NCBI RefSeq assembly: GCF_004551525.1
Contig: NZ_SATR01000019.1
Coordinates: 32,881-96,880 of the forward strand
Source: Vibrio ouci
GTDB lineage: Bacteria > Pseudomonadota > Gammaproteobacteria > Enterobacterales > Vibrionaceae
Length of the DNA: 64,000 nt
Reading direction: 5' to 3'
The notes beneath the pieces are model-generated. The model saw only the letters and a program-made list of their open reading frames with translations, searched no databases and was not told the DNA's origin. Every line of letters begins with the position of its first letter. Within the stretch, counting starts at the first letter, position 1. Shown here one piece after another: positions 38,761 through 48,814 of the stretch. The translations under genes were made by a program, and so were the position numbers.

Positions 38761-38769
38761 ATTCAAGTA

Positions 38770-39591
38770 TTACTTGTCGTTCATTGGCGTGTAGCCATAT
38801 TCTGCAATCAGAGCTTTCGCCTGTTTGCTCTTTAGGTAACCTAAGAACGCTTTAGAGTCTTGGTCGATATTTTCTTTGGCGTACAGTACTAAGAACGGGC
38901 GAGAAAGCTCATACTCACCGCTAGCAATGGTTTGGCTGTTAGGGCTGATACCTTCAAATTGAATCGCTTTGATTGAGTGATCAACAGAGCCCGTTGAGAT
39001 AAAACCAATCGCTTGTTTATTGTGATTAACAATGGTTTTCACCATGCTGTTACTGTTGACGACCAAGTTATCTGGATTGATATCCGACACTAGACGGCCA
39101 TTCACAATCTTAGTTAGCCCCATTAAGCTTTCGAAGCTATAACGTGACCCCGATGACGCCTCGCGCGTTACGACCGCAATTTTTTGATCCGCTCCGCCTA
39201 ACTGCTTCCAGTTGGTGATCTTACCTTTATAGATATCAAACAGCTGCTCACGAGTGACGTTATTAACGGTATTTGACTGGTTAACCACAACCGCTAAACC
39301 ATCAAAGGCAATAGGAGAAACAGACAACGACTCATCTTGCTCACTGTCGGTGAGGTAGCGTGAGCTCATACCAATGTCAGCGACACCTTTTTTTACCAGA
39401 GTAATACCTGCCGTCGAACCAATGCCTTGAACCGCTACATACGTATCAGAGTGGGTGCTATTAAAGTGTTCAGCCAAGACATCCATTACACGAGCTACCG
39501 AAGTAGATCCTGAAACATTCACTTCCTTTGCTAAAGCGGGAGCCACTAGCAATGAAGTCGACAAAAGTGTTGCTAGTGCAACGCGAACCAT
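38770..39591 (-). CDS. pstS: Periplasmic phosphate-binding protein (PstS family)
   Basis: A 273-residue exported phosphate binder. The signal peptide ends at APALA before KEVNVSGSTSV. The phosphate-site residues are in SGSTSVARVM, GMSSRYLTDSE and TREASSGSRYSFE. It is shorter than E. coli PstS (346) and of the type found as a stand-alone or second PstS in vibrios. No pstCAB genes are beside it, so it may serve a distant transporter or sensing. A Pho box lies in front, indicating PhoB control. Confidence 0.87.
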   Translation of the reverse strand: MVRVALATLLSTSLLVAPALAKEVNVSGSTSVARVMDVLAEHFNSTHSDTYVAVQGIGSTAGITLVKKGVADIGMSSRYLTDSEQDESLSVSPIAFDGLAVVVNQSNTVNNVTREQLFDIYKGKITNWKQLGGADQKIAVVTREASSGSRYSFESLMGLTKIVNGRLVSDINPDNLVVNSNSMVKTIVNHNKQAIGFISTGSVDHSIKAIQFEGISPNSQTIASGEYELSRPFLVLYAKENIDQDSKAFLGYLKSKQAKALIAEYGYTPMNDK

Positions 39592-39648
39592 AATTCTCTC
39601 CTAATCGAAAAAGGTATTAAATAATGTGCGTTATGGTATTTCGATTAG

Positions 39649-39666
39649 ATGACAGTTTTGTGAAAA
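39649..39666 (-). promoter_or_regulatory. Pho box upstream of pstS
   Basis: On the minus strand TTTTCACAAAACTGTCAT has the two 7-base half-sites 4 bases apart. The second (CTGTCAT) is a perfect match to the PhoB consensus, the first partial (4 of 7). A TACCAT -10 element lies 10 bases further on, as in PhoB-activated promoters. Confidence 0.6.
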
Positions 39667-39747
39667 CCCATACAGACAATCAAATAACTTACTCCTACTA
39701 TGCTTAAAGCAAGTGTATTCTGCCAACCGTGCAAGGATGAGGATAAT

Positions 39748-40101
39748 ATGGGATTAGTGAGTTTGTTACAGCGGCAACTCGAAAGCCGAGCCCAGCTGAT
39801 CTGTAAACAACGCAATCAAAGCACGCCAGCCGAACTTGGCAAGGCGAGCTATGAATCCATGAACAATGGCGTAATTTTTATCAAGCAACATTTTCTGTTG
39901 GATTCCACCCATTGTGACTACATGAACCCAGTAGCGAAAGTCTCATGGAATGGAGAGTTGAATCTATGGCAGCTCTTCTTGCCTCACCACTCTGAAGTGG
40001 ATAGCTGGCTTCCTTATCCATTCTTAGCGCAAAGCAGTGACCTTACCGCAATAATGCGAGAGATCGACAAAGATCCAAAATCGATGTTTTGGTTGGATTA
40101 A
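39748..40101 (+). CDS. DUF3024 family protein
   Basis: A 117-residue protein starting at the ATG at 39748, preceded by AAGGATGAGGA. An in-frame ATG 16 codons earlier is less well placed. It has the DUF3024 pattern of vibrios and relatives: an N-terminal helix (LLQRQLESRAQLICKQR), a WNGELNLWQLFLP strand region and PYPFLAQSSDLTAIMREIDKDP. Function is unknown. It is probably cytoplasmic. Confidence 0.75.
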   Translation: MGLVSLLQRQLESRAQLICKQRNQSTPAELGKASYESMNNGVIFIKQHFLLDSTHCDYMNPVAKVSWNGELNLWQLFLPHHSEVDSWLPYPFLAQSSDLTAIMREIDKDPKSMFWLD

Positions 40102-40112
40102 CTTAAAAAAAA

Positions 40113-40133
40113 GGCGCTCAATGAGCGCCCTTT
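40113..40133. terminator. Bidirectional terminator between DUF3024 gene and rnb
   Basis: Stem GGCGCTC / GAGCGCC with AAT loop, flanked by A8 on one side and a CTTT tract on the other, between convergent genes. Confidence 0.85.
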
Positions 40134-40164
40134 CTATATCACTATTCTCAGTAGAAAGCGGAGA

Positions 40165-42168
40165 TTACTCTGCCGCTTTTTCTACTTCTTCAACCGTTTT
40201 GACATCTTCAAAGATCTGCGTTGGTTTTGCCACCAAATTGCGATTCTCTTGGTTCACTTCAGTCAGTACGATTTCAAGTACGTCACCAAGTCGGTAAGTT
40301 ACTTCTTTATCGATAGAAACCGTACCATTGTCTGCGCTGCACTCTAGACGCTCTTTATTAGCTAGAATCAAAGAGCCCGGAATAAACGCCGCTGCACCAT
40401 TTTCAATTAGGCGAACACGCATACCAGCACGGTTAATATCAAAGATTTCACCGTTGAACTTGGTTTCTTTCGCTGGCTCTTCAGCAAGCGTACGCGCGTA
40501 TAACCAATCACCAACGTTACGCTCAGCAATCTTGTGGTGTTTACGGTGCAGTGCTAGCTCTTCGCCCACTGTCTCATCAGCCGTTTGAACAGGCTCTTTA
40601 CCTAAGATGTGTGCTTTCAGCATACGGTGGTTGATCATATCGCCATATTTACGAATCGGAGACGTCCACGTTGCGTAGATATCGAGACCCATCGCGTAAT
40701 GTGGTAGAGGCTGGTTACCAATTTCGCTGTACGCTTGGAATTTACGAATGCGATTATCTAGGTAGCTTGATTCTTGCTTGCCTAACCAACGACGTAGCTC
40801 AGCAAAGCCTTCCAATGTTGCTACAGATTCAGCAGTGAACGGCAACTCACCTTCTGGATTAACAAAGCCCAGTACATCGGCAATTTTCTCTGGCTTAAAC
40901 CCAAGGTGCGTGTTGAAGACACCTGAGTTAAACGTTGACTGTAGAGTACGACCGGCACAAATGTTTGCCGTGATCATTGACTCTTCAACAAGGCGGTTTG
41001 CACTGCGACGCATGTCTGAATGAATCGCAATCACATCGTTATCTTCACTCAGCTCAAAACGGTAGTCTGGACGGTCCGGGAATACCACAGCATTCTGCTC
41101 ACGCCAATCCGCACGCGCTAAAGAGAAGTCGTAAAGATCACGAACAATTTGCGCGATTTCTTCGTTTGGTTGCCACTCCGTTGATTCGCCATTTTCTAGC
41201 CAATCTGATACATGATCATAAACAAGGCGAGCGTGTGATTTAATGTTCGCAGCGAAGAACTTGATGTCATCAGCGATAACGCCATCTTTACCTACTGTGA
41301 CCGTGCAGCAAAGCGCTGGACGCACTTCATCTTGCATTAGTGAGCACAGCTCATCCGCTAGGTCACGAGGCAGCATAGGGATGTTGCGACCTGGTAGGTA
41401 AATCGTGAAGCCACGTTCACGAGCAACTTTATCCATTTCGCTATCTGGTGTGATGTACGCTGTTGGATCGGCAATCGCAATCGTCAGCTCAAAATCACCA
41501 GATTCGGTTTTCTTAGCGTACAGAGCATCATCCATATCTTTGGTTGATGCGCCATCAATGGTTACGAATGGAACATGCGTCATATCAACACGTTCTAGAT
41601 CCACGTCATCTTTGATTTCCCAGTTATCGATACCCGCTGGTTCGCTGTTAGGTAAATCATTTTGAGCCAGTGTTACCCACCAAGGTGCGATCTTATCATC
41701 GGTATCTGTGATCTTTTCGCTAATCTCAACAAAGAAGCCGTTATCGCCCTTTAATGGGTGTTGCGTAAGGTGAGCAACAACCCAGTCGCCTTCTTTTAGA
41801 TCATCACTCTTAATGCCTTTACGCGTCTTTGCTTTCAAAGATAGCTTTTTAAGTTGTGGATGATCTGGCGTAACGTTTAACTTGCCTTTAAACAGCTTCA
41901 CTCGACCGATGAAACGGTTAACACCTTGCTCCAACAGTTCTTCTGGTTCAGCTTGCTCGCGCTCTTTCTCTGTACGAATGATCGCTTTCACTTTATCGCC
42001 ATGCATACATTTCTTCATATACGGAGGCGGAATAAAGTAACTTGTCTTACTATCGACTTCTAAAAAACCAAAGCCTTTTTCAGTCGCTTTGATCGTGCCT
42101 TCTTTCTTAGGAAGGTTTTCTTGAATTTGCTGCTTAAGTTGAGCCAGTAGAGGGTTATCTTGAAACAT
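40165..42168 (-). CDS. rnb: Exoribonuclease II
   Basis: A 667-residue 3'-5' processive exonuclease degrading single-stranded RNA. E. coli RNase II has 644 residues. In order: cold-shock domains (about 20-170, [17 protein letters not shown]), the RNB catalytic domain (about 190-520), and a C-terminal S1 domain (about 560-645). The RNB domain carries [18 protein letters not shown] with the magnesium-binding aspartates and [20 protein letters not shown]. Monocistronic, with a terminator at 40113-40133. Confidence 0.95.
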   Translation of the reverse strand: MFQDNPLLAQLKQQIQENLPKKEGTIKATEKGFGFLEVDSKTSYFIPPPYMKKCMHGDKVKAIIRTEKEREQAEPEELLEQGVNRFIGRVKLFKGKLNVTPDHPQLKKLSLKAKTRKGIKSDDLKEGDWVVAHLTQHPLKGDNGFFVEISEKITDTDDKIAPWWVTLAQNDLPNSEPAGIDNWEIKDDVDLERVDMTHVPFVTIDGASTKDMDDALYAKKTESGDFELTIAIADPTAYITPDSEMDKVARERGFTIYLPGRNIPMLPRDLADELCSLMQDEVRPALCCTVTVGKDGVIADDIKFFAANIKSHARLVYDHVSDWLENGESTEWQPNEEIAQIVRDLYDFSLARADWREQNAVVFPDRPDYRFELSEDNDVIAIHSDMRRSANRLVEESMITANICAGRTLQSTFNSGVFNTHLGFKPEKIADVLGFVNPEGELPFTAESVATLEGFAELRRWLGKQESSYLDNRIRKFQAYSEIGNQPLPHYAMGLDIYATWTSPIRKYGDMINHRMLKAHILGKEPVQTADETVGEELALHRKHHKIAERNVGDWLYARTLAEEPAKETKFNGEIFDINRAGMRVRLIENGAAAFIPGSLILANKERLECSADNGTVSIDKEVTYRLGDVLEIVLTEVNQENRNLVAKPTQIFEDVKTVEEVEKAAE

Positions 42169-42177
42169 CTATCTTGT

Positions 42178-42611
42178 TTTAACCGATTAAGTATCACACC
42201 GAAAATTGCGCACACTATATCACCCCACCTATAGCCTAGCTACCTTCTCAGCATGACAATCTATCGTTCAGAGGAGAATTCAATCAGTTAGCGAATTAAT
42301 TGAATTGATGTTAATTCATCCGAGGCATGGCTTTAGATGACGAATATGTGAACAAACAATCTCAATTGAGGAAAAAATTGTGATGAAATTCAATTTTTTC
42401 TAGCTTTTTTTATGCTTTTCAGGAATAATCCGCCCCCTTATATCGGTGCCTCTAACTCAACGTTTCGGTTTCGATGTGTTTTACGTCCCTAGTGGCTTGA
42501 TGCGATTTACGACTTTTCCGCATCTGAATGGAATCAGCTCTCATCTGGATTTGTATTGGAATTGGTAGAGCTCGTGGGACCTTTTATTGACTTATATATA
42601 GTAGGATCCCA
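42178..42611 (+). promoter_or_regulatory. Long leader and promoter region of deaD
   Basis: About 440 bases without a gene. An inverted repeat GAATTAA / TTAATTC lies at 42293-42317. A plausible promoter is TTCAAT ... TATGCT ending near 42417, which would leave a 5' untranslated region of about 185 bases. Long leaders that control translation are usual for deaD-type cold-shock helicase genes. Promoter position is low confidence. Confidence 0.4.
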
Positions 42612-44603
42612 ATGACAGATTCTGTAATTCAGTTCAGCGATCTAGCGCTTAACGACTCTATCCTTTCAGCTCTTGACGGTATGGGTTTCGTTTCACCAAC
42701 TCCAATTCAGGCTGCTGCTATCCCGCACCTATTGGCTGGTAAAGACGCACTAGGTAAAGCGCAGACTGGTACTGGTAAAACTGCAGCTTTCTCTCTACCT
42801 CTTCTTAACAAAATAGACCTTGATCAGCGTAAGCCTCAAGCGATCGTTCTTGCACCAACTCGCGAACTTGCGATTCAGGTAGCAGCAGAAGTTAAGAACC
42901 TAGGTAAAAACATCGCAGGTCTTAAAGTTCTTGAAATCTATGGCGGCGCGTCAATCGTTGACCAAATGCGTGCACTTAAAAACGGTGCTCACATTGTTGT
43001 AGGTACTCCTGGCCGTGTTCAAGACCTTATCAACCGTGACCGTCTACACCTAGATGAAGTTCACACATTCGTGCTTGATGAAGCTGATGAAATGTTGAAC
43101 ATGGGCTTCGTTGATGACGTAACAGAGATCATGGAGCACGCTCCTTCTTCTGCACAACGTGTACTATTCTCTGCAACTATGCCTCCAATGCTTAAGAACA
43201 TTGTTGAGCGCTTCCTACGTGATCCAGAAACGATCGACGTTGCAGGTAAGAACCACACGGTAGACAAAGTAGAACAGCAGTTCTGGGTTGTTAAGGGTGT
43301 AGAAAAAGACGAAGCAATGTCTCGTCTTCTAGAAACTGAAGAAACTGATGCGTCAATCGTCTTCGTACGTACTCGTCAAGACACTGAGCGTCTAGCTGAT
43401 TGGCTATCTGCACGTGGCTTCAAAGCGTCTGCACTACACGGTGACATTCCTCAGTCTCTACGTGAGCGTACTGTTGATCACATCAAACAAGGTGTTATCG
43501 ATATCCTAGTTGCAACTGACGTTGTGGCTCGTGGTCTTGACGTTCCGCGTATCACTCACGTATTCAACTACGACATCCCATTCGATGTTGAGTCTTACAT
43601 CCACCGTATCGGCCGTACAGGTCGTGCTGGACGTAAAGGTAAAGCGATTCTTCTAGTTCGTACAAACCAACTACGTATGCTTCGCACTATCGAGCGTGTA
43701 ACTAAGTCATCGATGGAAGAAATTCAACTTCCGCACCGTGACAAAGTAGCAGAAGCTCGTCTAGCTAAGCTTGGTGCTGAACTAGAAACTGAAAAAGAAC
43801 ACAAAGCACTAGAGAAGTTCTCTGAGCTAGTTGAAAAACTACAAGAATCTCTAGAGCTAGACGCAGCGACACTAGCAGCTATCCTGCTTAAGCGTCAGCA
43901 AGGCAAGCGCCCACTATTCTACATTGGCGAAGACCCAATGATTGAAGCAATTGAGCGTGACAAGCAACGTCGTAAAGATCGTCGTGAAAATGGCCGTGAC
44001 GGTCGCGATGGTCGTCGTGAAGGCGGTCGTAGCTTCAACACTCAAGACTGGGATACTTACCAGCTTCAAGTGGGTCGCGAGCAAGGCGTTCAAGTTAAAG
44101 ACATCGTTGGTGCACTTGCAAACGAACTAGGCCTAACAAAAGGTTCAATCGGTGCAATCAAACTAGCACAAGGCGAAACATACGTTCAGCTACCAAAAGC
44201 AATGTCTTCTGAGACTGCTGGCAAGCTACAAAAACTACGTATTCGTCAGAAGCAAGTTGACGCTGTAGTATGTGACTTCAACGATTTCCGCGAACCACGC
44301 CGCGATGGCGGTCGTCGTGACGGTGGTCGTCGCGATGGTGGTTACCGTGGTAACCGTGACGGCAACCGCGAAGGTGGCTACCGTGGTAACCGCGATGGCA
44401 ACCGTGAAGGTGGCTACCGTGGTAACCGTGACGGCAACCGCGAAGGTGGCTACCGTGGTAACCGTGAAGGCGGTCGTGATGGTAACCGTGAAGGCGGCCG
44501 TCGTGATGGCGAGCGTCGCTTTGACCGTAACCGTGGTGGCGATCACCGTGGTAACTTCCGTGGTGAACGTGGCCATGGTCGCGGTAACCGCAGCGAAGGT
44601 TAA
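42612..44603 (+). CDS. deaD: ATP-dependent DEAD-box RNA helicase DeaD/CsdA
   Basis: A 663-residue cold-shock helicase acting on ribosome assembly and mRNA structure. The Q motif is SPTPIQAAAIPHL, Walker A is AQTGTGKT (50-57), DEAD is at 156-159, SAT is in VLFSATMPP, and the C-terminal helicase motif is HRIGRTGRAGR. A DbpA-type RNA-binding domain follows (about 480-555). The low-complexity basic tail is unusually regular: a 12-residue GGYRGNRDGNRE unit repeats three times plus a partial copy, then RDGERRFDRNRGG. Codon use is strongly biased, as in highly expressed genes. Confidence 0.95.
   Translation: MTDSVIQFSDLALNDSILSALDGMGFVSPTPIQAAAIPHLLAGKDALGKAQTGTGKTAAFSLPLLNKIDLDQRKPQAIVLAPTRELAIQVAAEVKNLGKNIAGLKVLEIYGGASIVDQMRALKNGAHIVVGTPGRVQDLINRDRLHLDEVHTFVLDEADEMLNMGFVDDVTEIMEHAPSSAQRVLFSATMPPMLKNIVERFLRDPETIDVAGKNHTVDKVEQQFWVVKGVEKDEAMSRLLETEETDASIVFVRTRQDTERLADWLSARGFKASALHGDIPQSLRERTVDHIKQGVIDILVATDVVARGLDVPRITHVFNYDIPFDVESYIHRIGRTGRAGRKGKAILLVRTNQLRMLRTIERVTKSSMEEIQLPHRDKVAEARLAKLGAELETEKEHKALEKFSELVEKLQESLELDAATLAAILLKRQQGKRPLFYIGEDPMIEAIERDKQRRKDRRENGRDGRDGRREGGRSFNTQDWDTYQLQVGREQGVQVKDIVGALANELGLTKGSIGAIKLAQGETYVQLPKAMSSETAGKLQKLRIRQKQVDAVVCDFNDFREPRRDGGRRDGGRRDGGYRGNRDGNREGGYRGNRDGNREGGYRGNRDGNREGGYRGNREGGRDGNREGGRRDGERRFDRNRGGDHRGNFRGERGHGRGNRSEG
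44337..44468 (+). repeat. 36-bp tandem repeats inside deaD
   Basis: Three 36-base units start at 44337, 44373 and 44409, with a 24-base partial copy at 44445. They encode GGYRGNRDGNRE. The units differ mainly by synonymous C/T changes. Copy number may vary by slippage. Confidence 0.9.
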
Positions 44604-44618
44604 TCAACCGACTCAAAC

Positions 44619-44650
44619 AAAAAAGGATACGCAATGCGTATCCTTTTTTT
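44619..44650. terminator. Bidirectional terminator between deaD and cheV
   Basis: AAAAAAGGATACGC / GCGTATCCTTTTTTT with an AAT loop. T runs occur on both strands. Confidence 0.92.
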
Positions 44651-44671
44651 ATGCCAGCTCCAAAGTAATAT

Positions 44672-45655
44672 CTAAGCGTTATTACTAAAGATATACTTGT
44701 CCATCAAGGTGACCATACGGCCAATCTCTGGTTTGGTGATCGTATCATTCGCCCCAAGAGCCAAGGCTTTTGCTCTATTATCTTCACTCATTAACGAAGA
44801 GAACATCACGATCGGCATAGTGGCATAAGCCTCACTATCACGTAGGCGTTTAACCAAGTGCATACCATCCATACGTGGCATTTCAACGTCAGTTACTACG
44901 CCATCAATAAGCTCGCTAACTGGCAAGTTCTCTTCCTTCGCTACCTCGATAAGATTCATCAGTTTCTCGTGCGCTTCTCCACCATCTTTACAAGCAATAA
45001 TGTTGTAACCCGCAGAGCTCAATGTGTCTTGAATCATAGAGCGGATAAACGCAGAGTCATCGACGACCATAACTGTTTTAGCATTACGCTTAGTGACCAT
45101 ACGCTGGTTCAGGTCAACACTTCTATCAAGCGTCACATCGTATTTTTCCATGCTTAGCTCTGGGTTGATATCTGCGATGATCTTCTCAAAGTCTAAAATC
45201 ATGATCAGATTGCCATCTTTACGAACCACAGCAACCACACAATCTTGTTCACCAGCCTCTAAAAACTGACTCGGTGATTCAACATCATTCCAAGAAATTC
45301 GGTGAATACGACTAATCGAATCGATCAAAAAGCCATTGGTCATATTGTTAAAGTCAGTAACAATAACAAACTTACGCTCAAGCTCACTATTGGTCGGCAC
45401 ACCTAACCAACCCGCTAAATCAACCAGCGGTGTCAACACGTCACGTGATGAAAATACACCGATCATATGGGGTTGAGCATTCGGGTAGTCCGTCGTTTCT
45501 GGTACTTGAATTACCTCACGCACTTTCGCAACGTTGATACCGTAGTAACAGGTCTTTTTACTACCATCAGGCATCCGCTTCACAAGGTGAAATTCGATAA
45601 TTTCTAGTTCATTAGTGCCACTTTCGGTCAGTATCGTACTACTTGATACACTCAT
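44672..45655 (-). CDS. cheV: Chemotaxis coupling protein CheV (CheW-receiver fusion)
   Basis: A 327-residue cytoplasmic adaptor. The N-terminal CheW domain (about 15-165, with GINVAKVREVIQVP and RDVLTPLVDLAGWLG) links receptors to CheA. The C-terminal receiver (about 188-320) has VMVVDDSAFIRSM, the phospho-acceptor Asp in VVTDVEMPRMDG, and TKPEI with the conserved Lys. Phosphorylation tunes receptor coupling during adaptation. It is isolated from other chemotaxis genes, as is common for cheV copies in vibrios. Confidence 0.92.
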   Translation of the reverse strand: MSVSSSTILTESGTNELEIIEFHLVKRMPDGSKKTCYYGINVAKVREVIQVPETTDYPNAQPHMIGVFSSRDVLTPLVDLAGWLGVPTNSELERKFVIVTDFNNMTNGFLIDSISRIHRISWNDVESPSQFLEAGEQDCVVAVVRKDGNLIMILDFEKIIADINPELSMEKYDVTLDRSVDLNQRMVTKRNAKTVMVVDDSAFIRSMIQDTLSSAGYNIIACKDGGEAHEKLMNLIEVAKEENLPVSELIDGVVTDVEMPRMDGMHLVKRLRDSEAYATMPIVMFSSLMSEDNRAKALALGANDTITKPEIGRMVTLMDKYIFSNNA

Positions 45656-45776
45656 ATTTTCTTTTTGCCTACGCTAAACTTTCGGGGTATACACCTTTGT
45701 AACGGCTATTGGGTCATTTGTAAATTTCATTTGCATCAGTTACCCGATGTTGTGATTCACTCAACAACTCATCACT

Positions 45777-46742
45777 CTAATCAATCGGTTTCCAATGTTC
45801 CGGGGGAGTCATACTCCACCGCTCCATTGCCGACGTTGAATAGATCGCTTTACCCTGATTACCTATTTGAATCGGAATGCTTCGTGCCGATTCACCATTG
45901 ACTATTCTATTGACCAAGGTCCCAGCCATCACACCCTGGCTGTTGCCAAATAATACCACGCCACCGGCTGCTTTATCACTCGCAACGGCGAAATCCCAAA
46001 ACGCAAAAACAGGCAGTTCTGAGTTTTGATGAGTCCATGTAATAACATCGTCTGCAGGGACGTTGTTCCCTTCACGGTCGATGAGAGTCTGATAGAGTCC
46101 AACAATGATGACTGAAAAATTTTCATCCGCAGCGGATACAATGTTTTTTTGCCACTCTTGCTTAGTTCCGGCTGACACGATCTCTATCTCCACGCCAAGA
46201 TTGTGTTTGATCATTAAATATTGTCGCTCAATGTATTGCCGCGCGATGTTCGATGTCACCCCAGAATCAAACATGATGCGAACTTTCATCTCTTTATCAG
46301 ATAAAAAATGTTTCAGCTCACCGATAGTTTTGACAAATAGCGGGCGCTCTAAAACACCGGTCACCTTTGCCTGGCCCTGATGGTCCTTAAATACCTCTCG
46401 GGGATTCGAGTTAATCCCTAAGAACACAACAGATATTGGGTCATCGAAAATCATCGGCCACATATACTTAAGCGCGTTGTCGTCCCCTAGAATAACAACA
46501 TCTGGATTAAGCTCGATGTACTTAACAAACGCAAGTTCCGCCATTTTTTCGTATTCAGACGGTGGTACTCGCTTGGTATCCATCTGATACGTTTCAAGCT
46601 CTATGCCTTGCTGCAAAGTATCTTGTATTCCTTGCACATAACTCTTATCCCATTCAAATTCTGAATGGTAACTTTCGATGAGCAATACCTTGGCGCCCCA
46701 GACCGGAAATGAGAACAGCAATAACATCATCGCCCATCGCAT
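45777..46742 (-). CDS. Periplasmic ABC-type substrate-binding-like protein (probable sensor partner)
   Basis: A 321-residue exported protein. The signal peptide MRWAMMLLLFSFPVWGA has a GAGGGAAC ribosome site upstream. KVLLIESYHSEFEWDKSYVQGIQ, NPDVVILGDDNALKY and VFLGINSNP fit the ABC_sub_bind (PF04392) group of periplasmic binding proteins. No permease or ATPase genes are nearby. It lies divergently next to a large histidine kinase with a periplasmic domain, so it more likely presents a ligand to that kinase than feeds a transporter. The ligand is unknown. Confidence 0.72.
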   Translation of the reverse strand: MRWAMMLLLFSFPVWGAKVLLIESYHSEFEWDKSYVQGIQDTLQQGIELETYQMDTKRVPPSEYEKMAELAFVKYIELNPDVVILGDDNALKYMWPMIFDDPISVVFLGINSNPREVFKDHQGQAKVTGVLERPLFVKTIGELKHFLSDKEMKVRIMFDSGVTSNIARQYIERQYLMIKHNLGVEIEIVSAGTKQEWQKNIVSAADENFSVIIVGLYQTLIDREGNNVPADDVITWTHQNSELPVFAFWDFAVASDKAAGGVVLFGNSQGVMAGTLVNRIVNGESARSIPIQIGNQGKAIYSTSAMERWSMTPPEHWKPID

Positions 46743-46864
46743 AATCGTTCCCTCTTCGAGTTAATTCCCGTTATTTAGTCAACCACTCCATGACCTACCT
46801 ACTCAGACATGGTTCTTAAGGACTGGCTATACTAAAAGTCATCGTCCTTTAATAGTAGGTCAAT

Positions 46865-48814
46865 ATGAGTCGCACGAAGCAATTTGAAGACAGTATTCAC
46901 AATCCTTTTTACAGCAGAGTTGGACGCCGAATCATTCTGATCATGATTTTGCTAAGTGGTACGGTGACGTTACTGACGACTTTATTGCAACTCTCTTGGG
47001 ACTATCGAGAACAGTTTGACTCAATAGATCAACGTCATTTGGAGATACGCGATGTCCACGCCCCGTTAATCGCGACTCTACTATGGGACTTCGACCTAAT
47101 TGCGCTTCAACAAGAAATTGATGGCTTAGTGAATTTACCCAGAGTGGATTATTTAAAAATCACAAGCGGTGATTACTCTTTTCAATCAGGTAAGGCAGTA
47201 CTTACAAACTCCATATCGAAACATTACCCTTTGGTCTACCACCACCCTAACACGACTCGCTTTGAAGAGATTGGCCAGATACACATCCAATCCGACGCAC
47301 AAGAGATATACAACTACCTCATATGGCAAGCGATCTATACCTTAAGTTTAAATGCAGCCAAGACCTTTCTGGTCTGTTTTGTCATTTTAATAGTGTTCCA
47401 CAAAAGCATTAATCGACGCATATTTTCAATTGCTCAGTATCTACGTAAATACAATCCTAGGCACCCAGCTAAACCGATAGAGTTAGAGCACTTCAAGTGG
47501 ATTACCGAAAAGGAAGATGAACTCGACTGGCTGGCGAACGAAACCAATAAAATTACCGATAACGTCACAAAGCTGTATCGGAACATTAAAAATGAGCAAG
47601 AGCGTTTAGCAGAATTCGCCCATATATCGTCCGATTGGCTATGGGAGACCGATGCGAGCGGAGCGCTAATTTACTGTTCAGATAGCATGCGTAGCGCATT
47701 AAAAATCGCTACGGATAGCAAACCTATGCTTGAAGAGGTACCTGCATTAGCACCCTGTAAATCGCTCTGTAGCAAGCTAAAAAGCCATTACAACATATCA
47801 ATGTGCGAGGAAGCCCTAACTATCAATGACAAGCAAGTTTTCCTGCTGTTTAAGGCAAAAGCTCGCTTTGACAAAGGGGAGTTTATTGGTTTTCGCGGCA
47901 CCGCAATCAACATTACCGAGCTTAAACTGACTCAGATCGAGATCGAGGAGCTCAACCAAAATCTTGAAAAAACCGTCGCGGTTCGCACTCAAGACCTTGA
48001 GCAAAGTATGCAGCAACTCAAAAAGACTCAAGAACAACTGATTGAATCGGAAAAACTCGCTGCTCTTGGCGGTTTAGTCGCTGGCGTCGCCCACGAGGTC
48101 AATACCCCTTTAGGCATCGCGGTCACTGCAACTTCCGTCATTCAAGATATTGTCAGCGAAGCAAATCAAGCCTTTACAGATCAAACATTAACAACGGATC
48201 AATTTCGTTCGCTACTAGAGTGTTTAACAGAAAGTAGTACGATGCTCGAACAAAACCTAAATCGAGCCGCTAAACTCATCAAAGACTTTAAACAAACCGC
48301 CGTAGACCAAGTATCAGAGAGCCGTAGTCAATTTAATGTCCAGCAAGTGCTTGAGGCATTGGTGGCTAGCCTTCATCCCGAAACACGGAAAGTGCCCGTG
48401 ACACCGATTCTAGAAGGCGATGCCTCGCTAGTAATGAACAGCCTTCCGGGAGTCCTCACTCAAGTAATATCAAACCTTATCATGAACAGTATCAACCACG
48501 CCTTTGACGACGTGGCCGAAGCCAAAATCAGCATTCACTTTAAGCAAGATCAAAACAACATCATTTTAGAATATCGGGACAATGGCGCGGGCATCGATAT
48601 GCCCTTCCATCAGAAGATTTTTGAGCCTTTCTATACCACTAAACGCGGTAAAGGCGGCTCAGGATTGGGGTTGAACTTGGTATTTAACCTCGTCAAGCAA
48701 AAGCTAAAAGGTGATCTCGCCTTTGAGTCAGAATTAGGAAGTGGCGTGTTGTTCCAATTAATACTGCCAAAAGATCTGCCACTAGAATTACCCGATCAAT
48801 CCGGCAACGACTGA
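46865..48814 (+). CDS. Membrane histidine kinase with periplasmic sensor and PAS domain
   Basis: A 649-residue sensor kinase. Membrane segments at about 23-45 and 165-185 enclose a ~120-residue periplasmic domain (WDYREQFDSIDQRHLEIRDV...). A HAMP-like linker and a PAS domain (about 250-360, with SDWLWETDASGALIYCSD) follow, then a coiled coil (about 360-395). The H-box AHEVNTP contains His410. The ATPase domain has NSINHAFDD, YRDNGAGID and GGSGLGLNLV. Its stop lies 19 bases inside the 3' end of the convergent HD-GYP gene, its probable output partner. It is divergent from a periplasmic binding protein gene that may supply the signal. Confidence 0.87.
   Translation: MSRTKQFEDSIHNPFYSRVGRRIILIMILLSGTVTLLTTLLQLSWDYREQFDSIDQRHLEIRDVHAPLIATLLWDFDLIALQQEIDGLVNLPRVDYLKITSGDYSFQSGKAVLTNSISKHYPLVYHHPNTTRFEEIGQIHIQSDAQEIYNYLIWQAIYTLSLNAAKTFLVCFVILIVFHKSINRRIFSIAQYLRKYNPRHPAKPIELEHFKWITEKEDELDWLANETNKITDNVTKLYRNIKNEQERLAEFAHISSDWLWETDASGALIYCSDSMRSALKIATDSKPMLEEVPALAPCKSLCSKLKSHYNISMCEEALTINDKQVFLLFKAKARFDKGEFIGFRGTAINITELKLTQIEIEELNQNLEKTVAVRTQDLEQSMQQLKKTQEQLIESEKLAALGGLVAGVAHEVNTPLGIAVTATSVIQDIVSEANQAFTDQTLTTDQFRSLLECLTESSTMLEQNLNRAAKLIKDFKQTAVDQVSESRSQFNVQQVLEALVASLHPETRKVPVTPILEGDASLVMNSLPGVLTQVISNLIMNSINHAFDDVAEAKISIHFKQDQNNIILEYRDNGAGIDMPFHQKIFEPFYTTKRGKGGSGLGLNLVFNLVKQKLKGDLAFESELGSGVLFQLILPKDLPLELPDQSGND

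Noticed and set aside
44235..44688. Several Val/Thr- or His/Gly-rich ORFs around the end of deaD
   Set aside because: They are shadow frames of the 36-bp repeats encoding the deaD tail.
45777..46742. Substrate-binding gene considered as part of an ABC transporter
   Set aside because: No permease or ATPase gene is near. It adjoins a sensor kinase instead.
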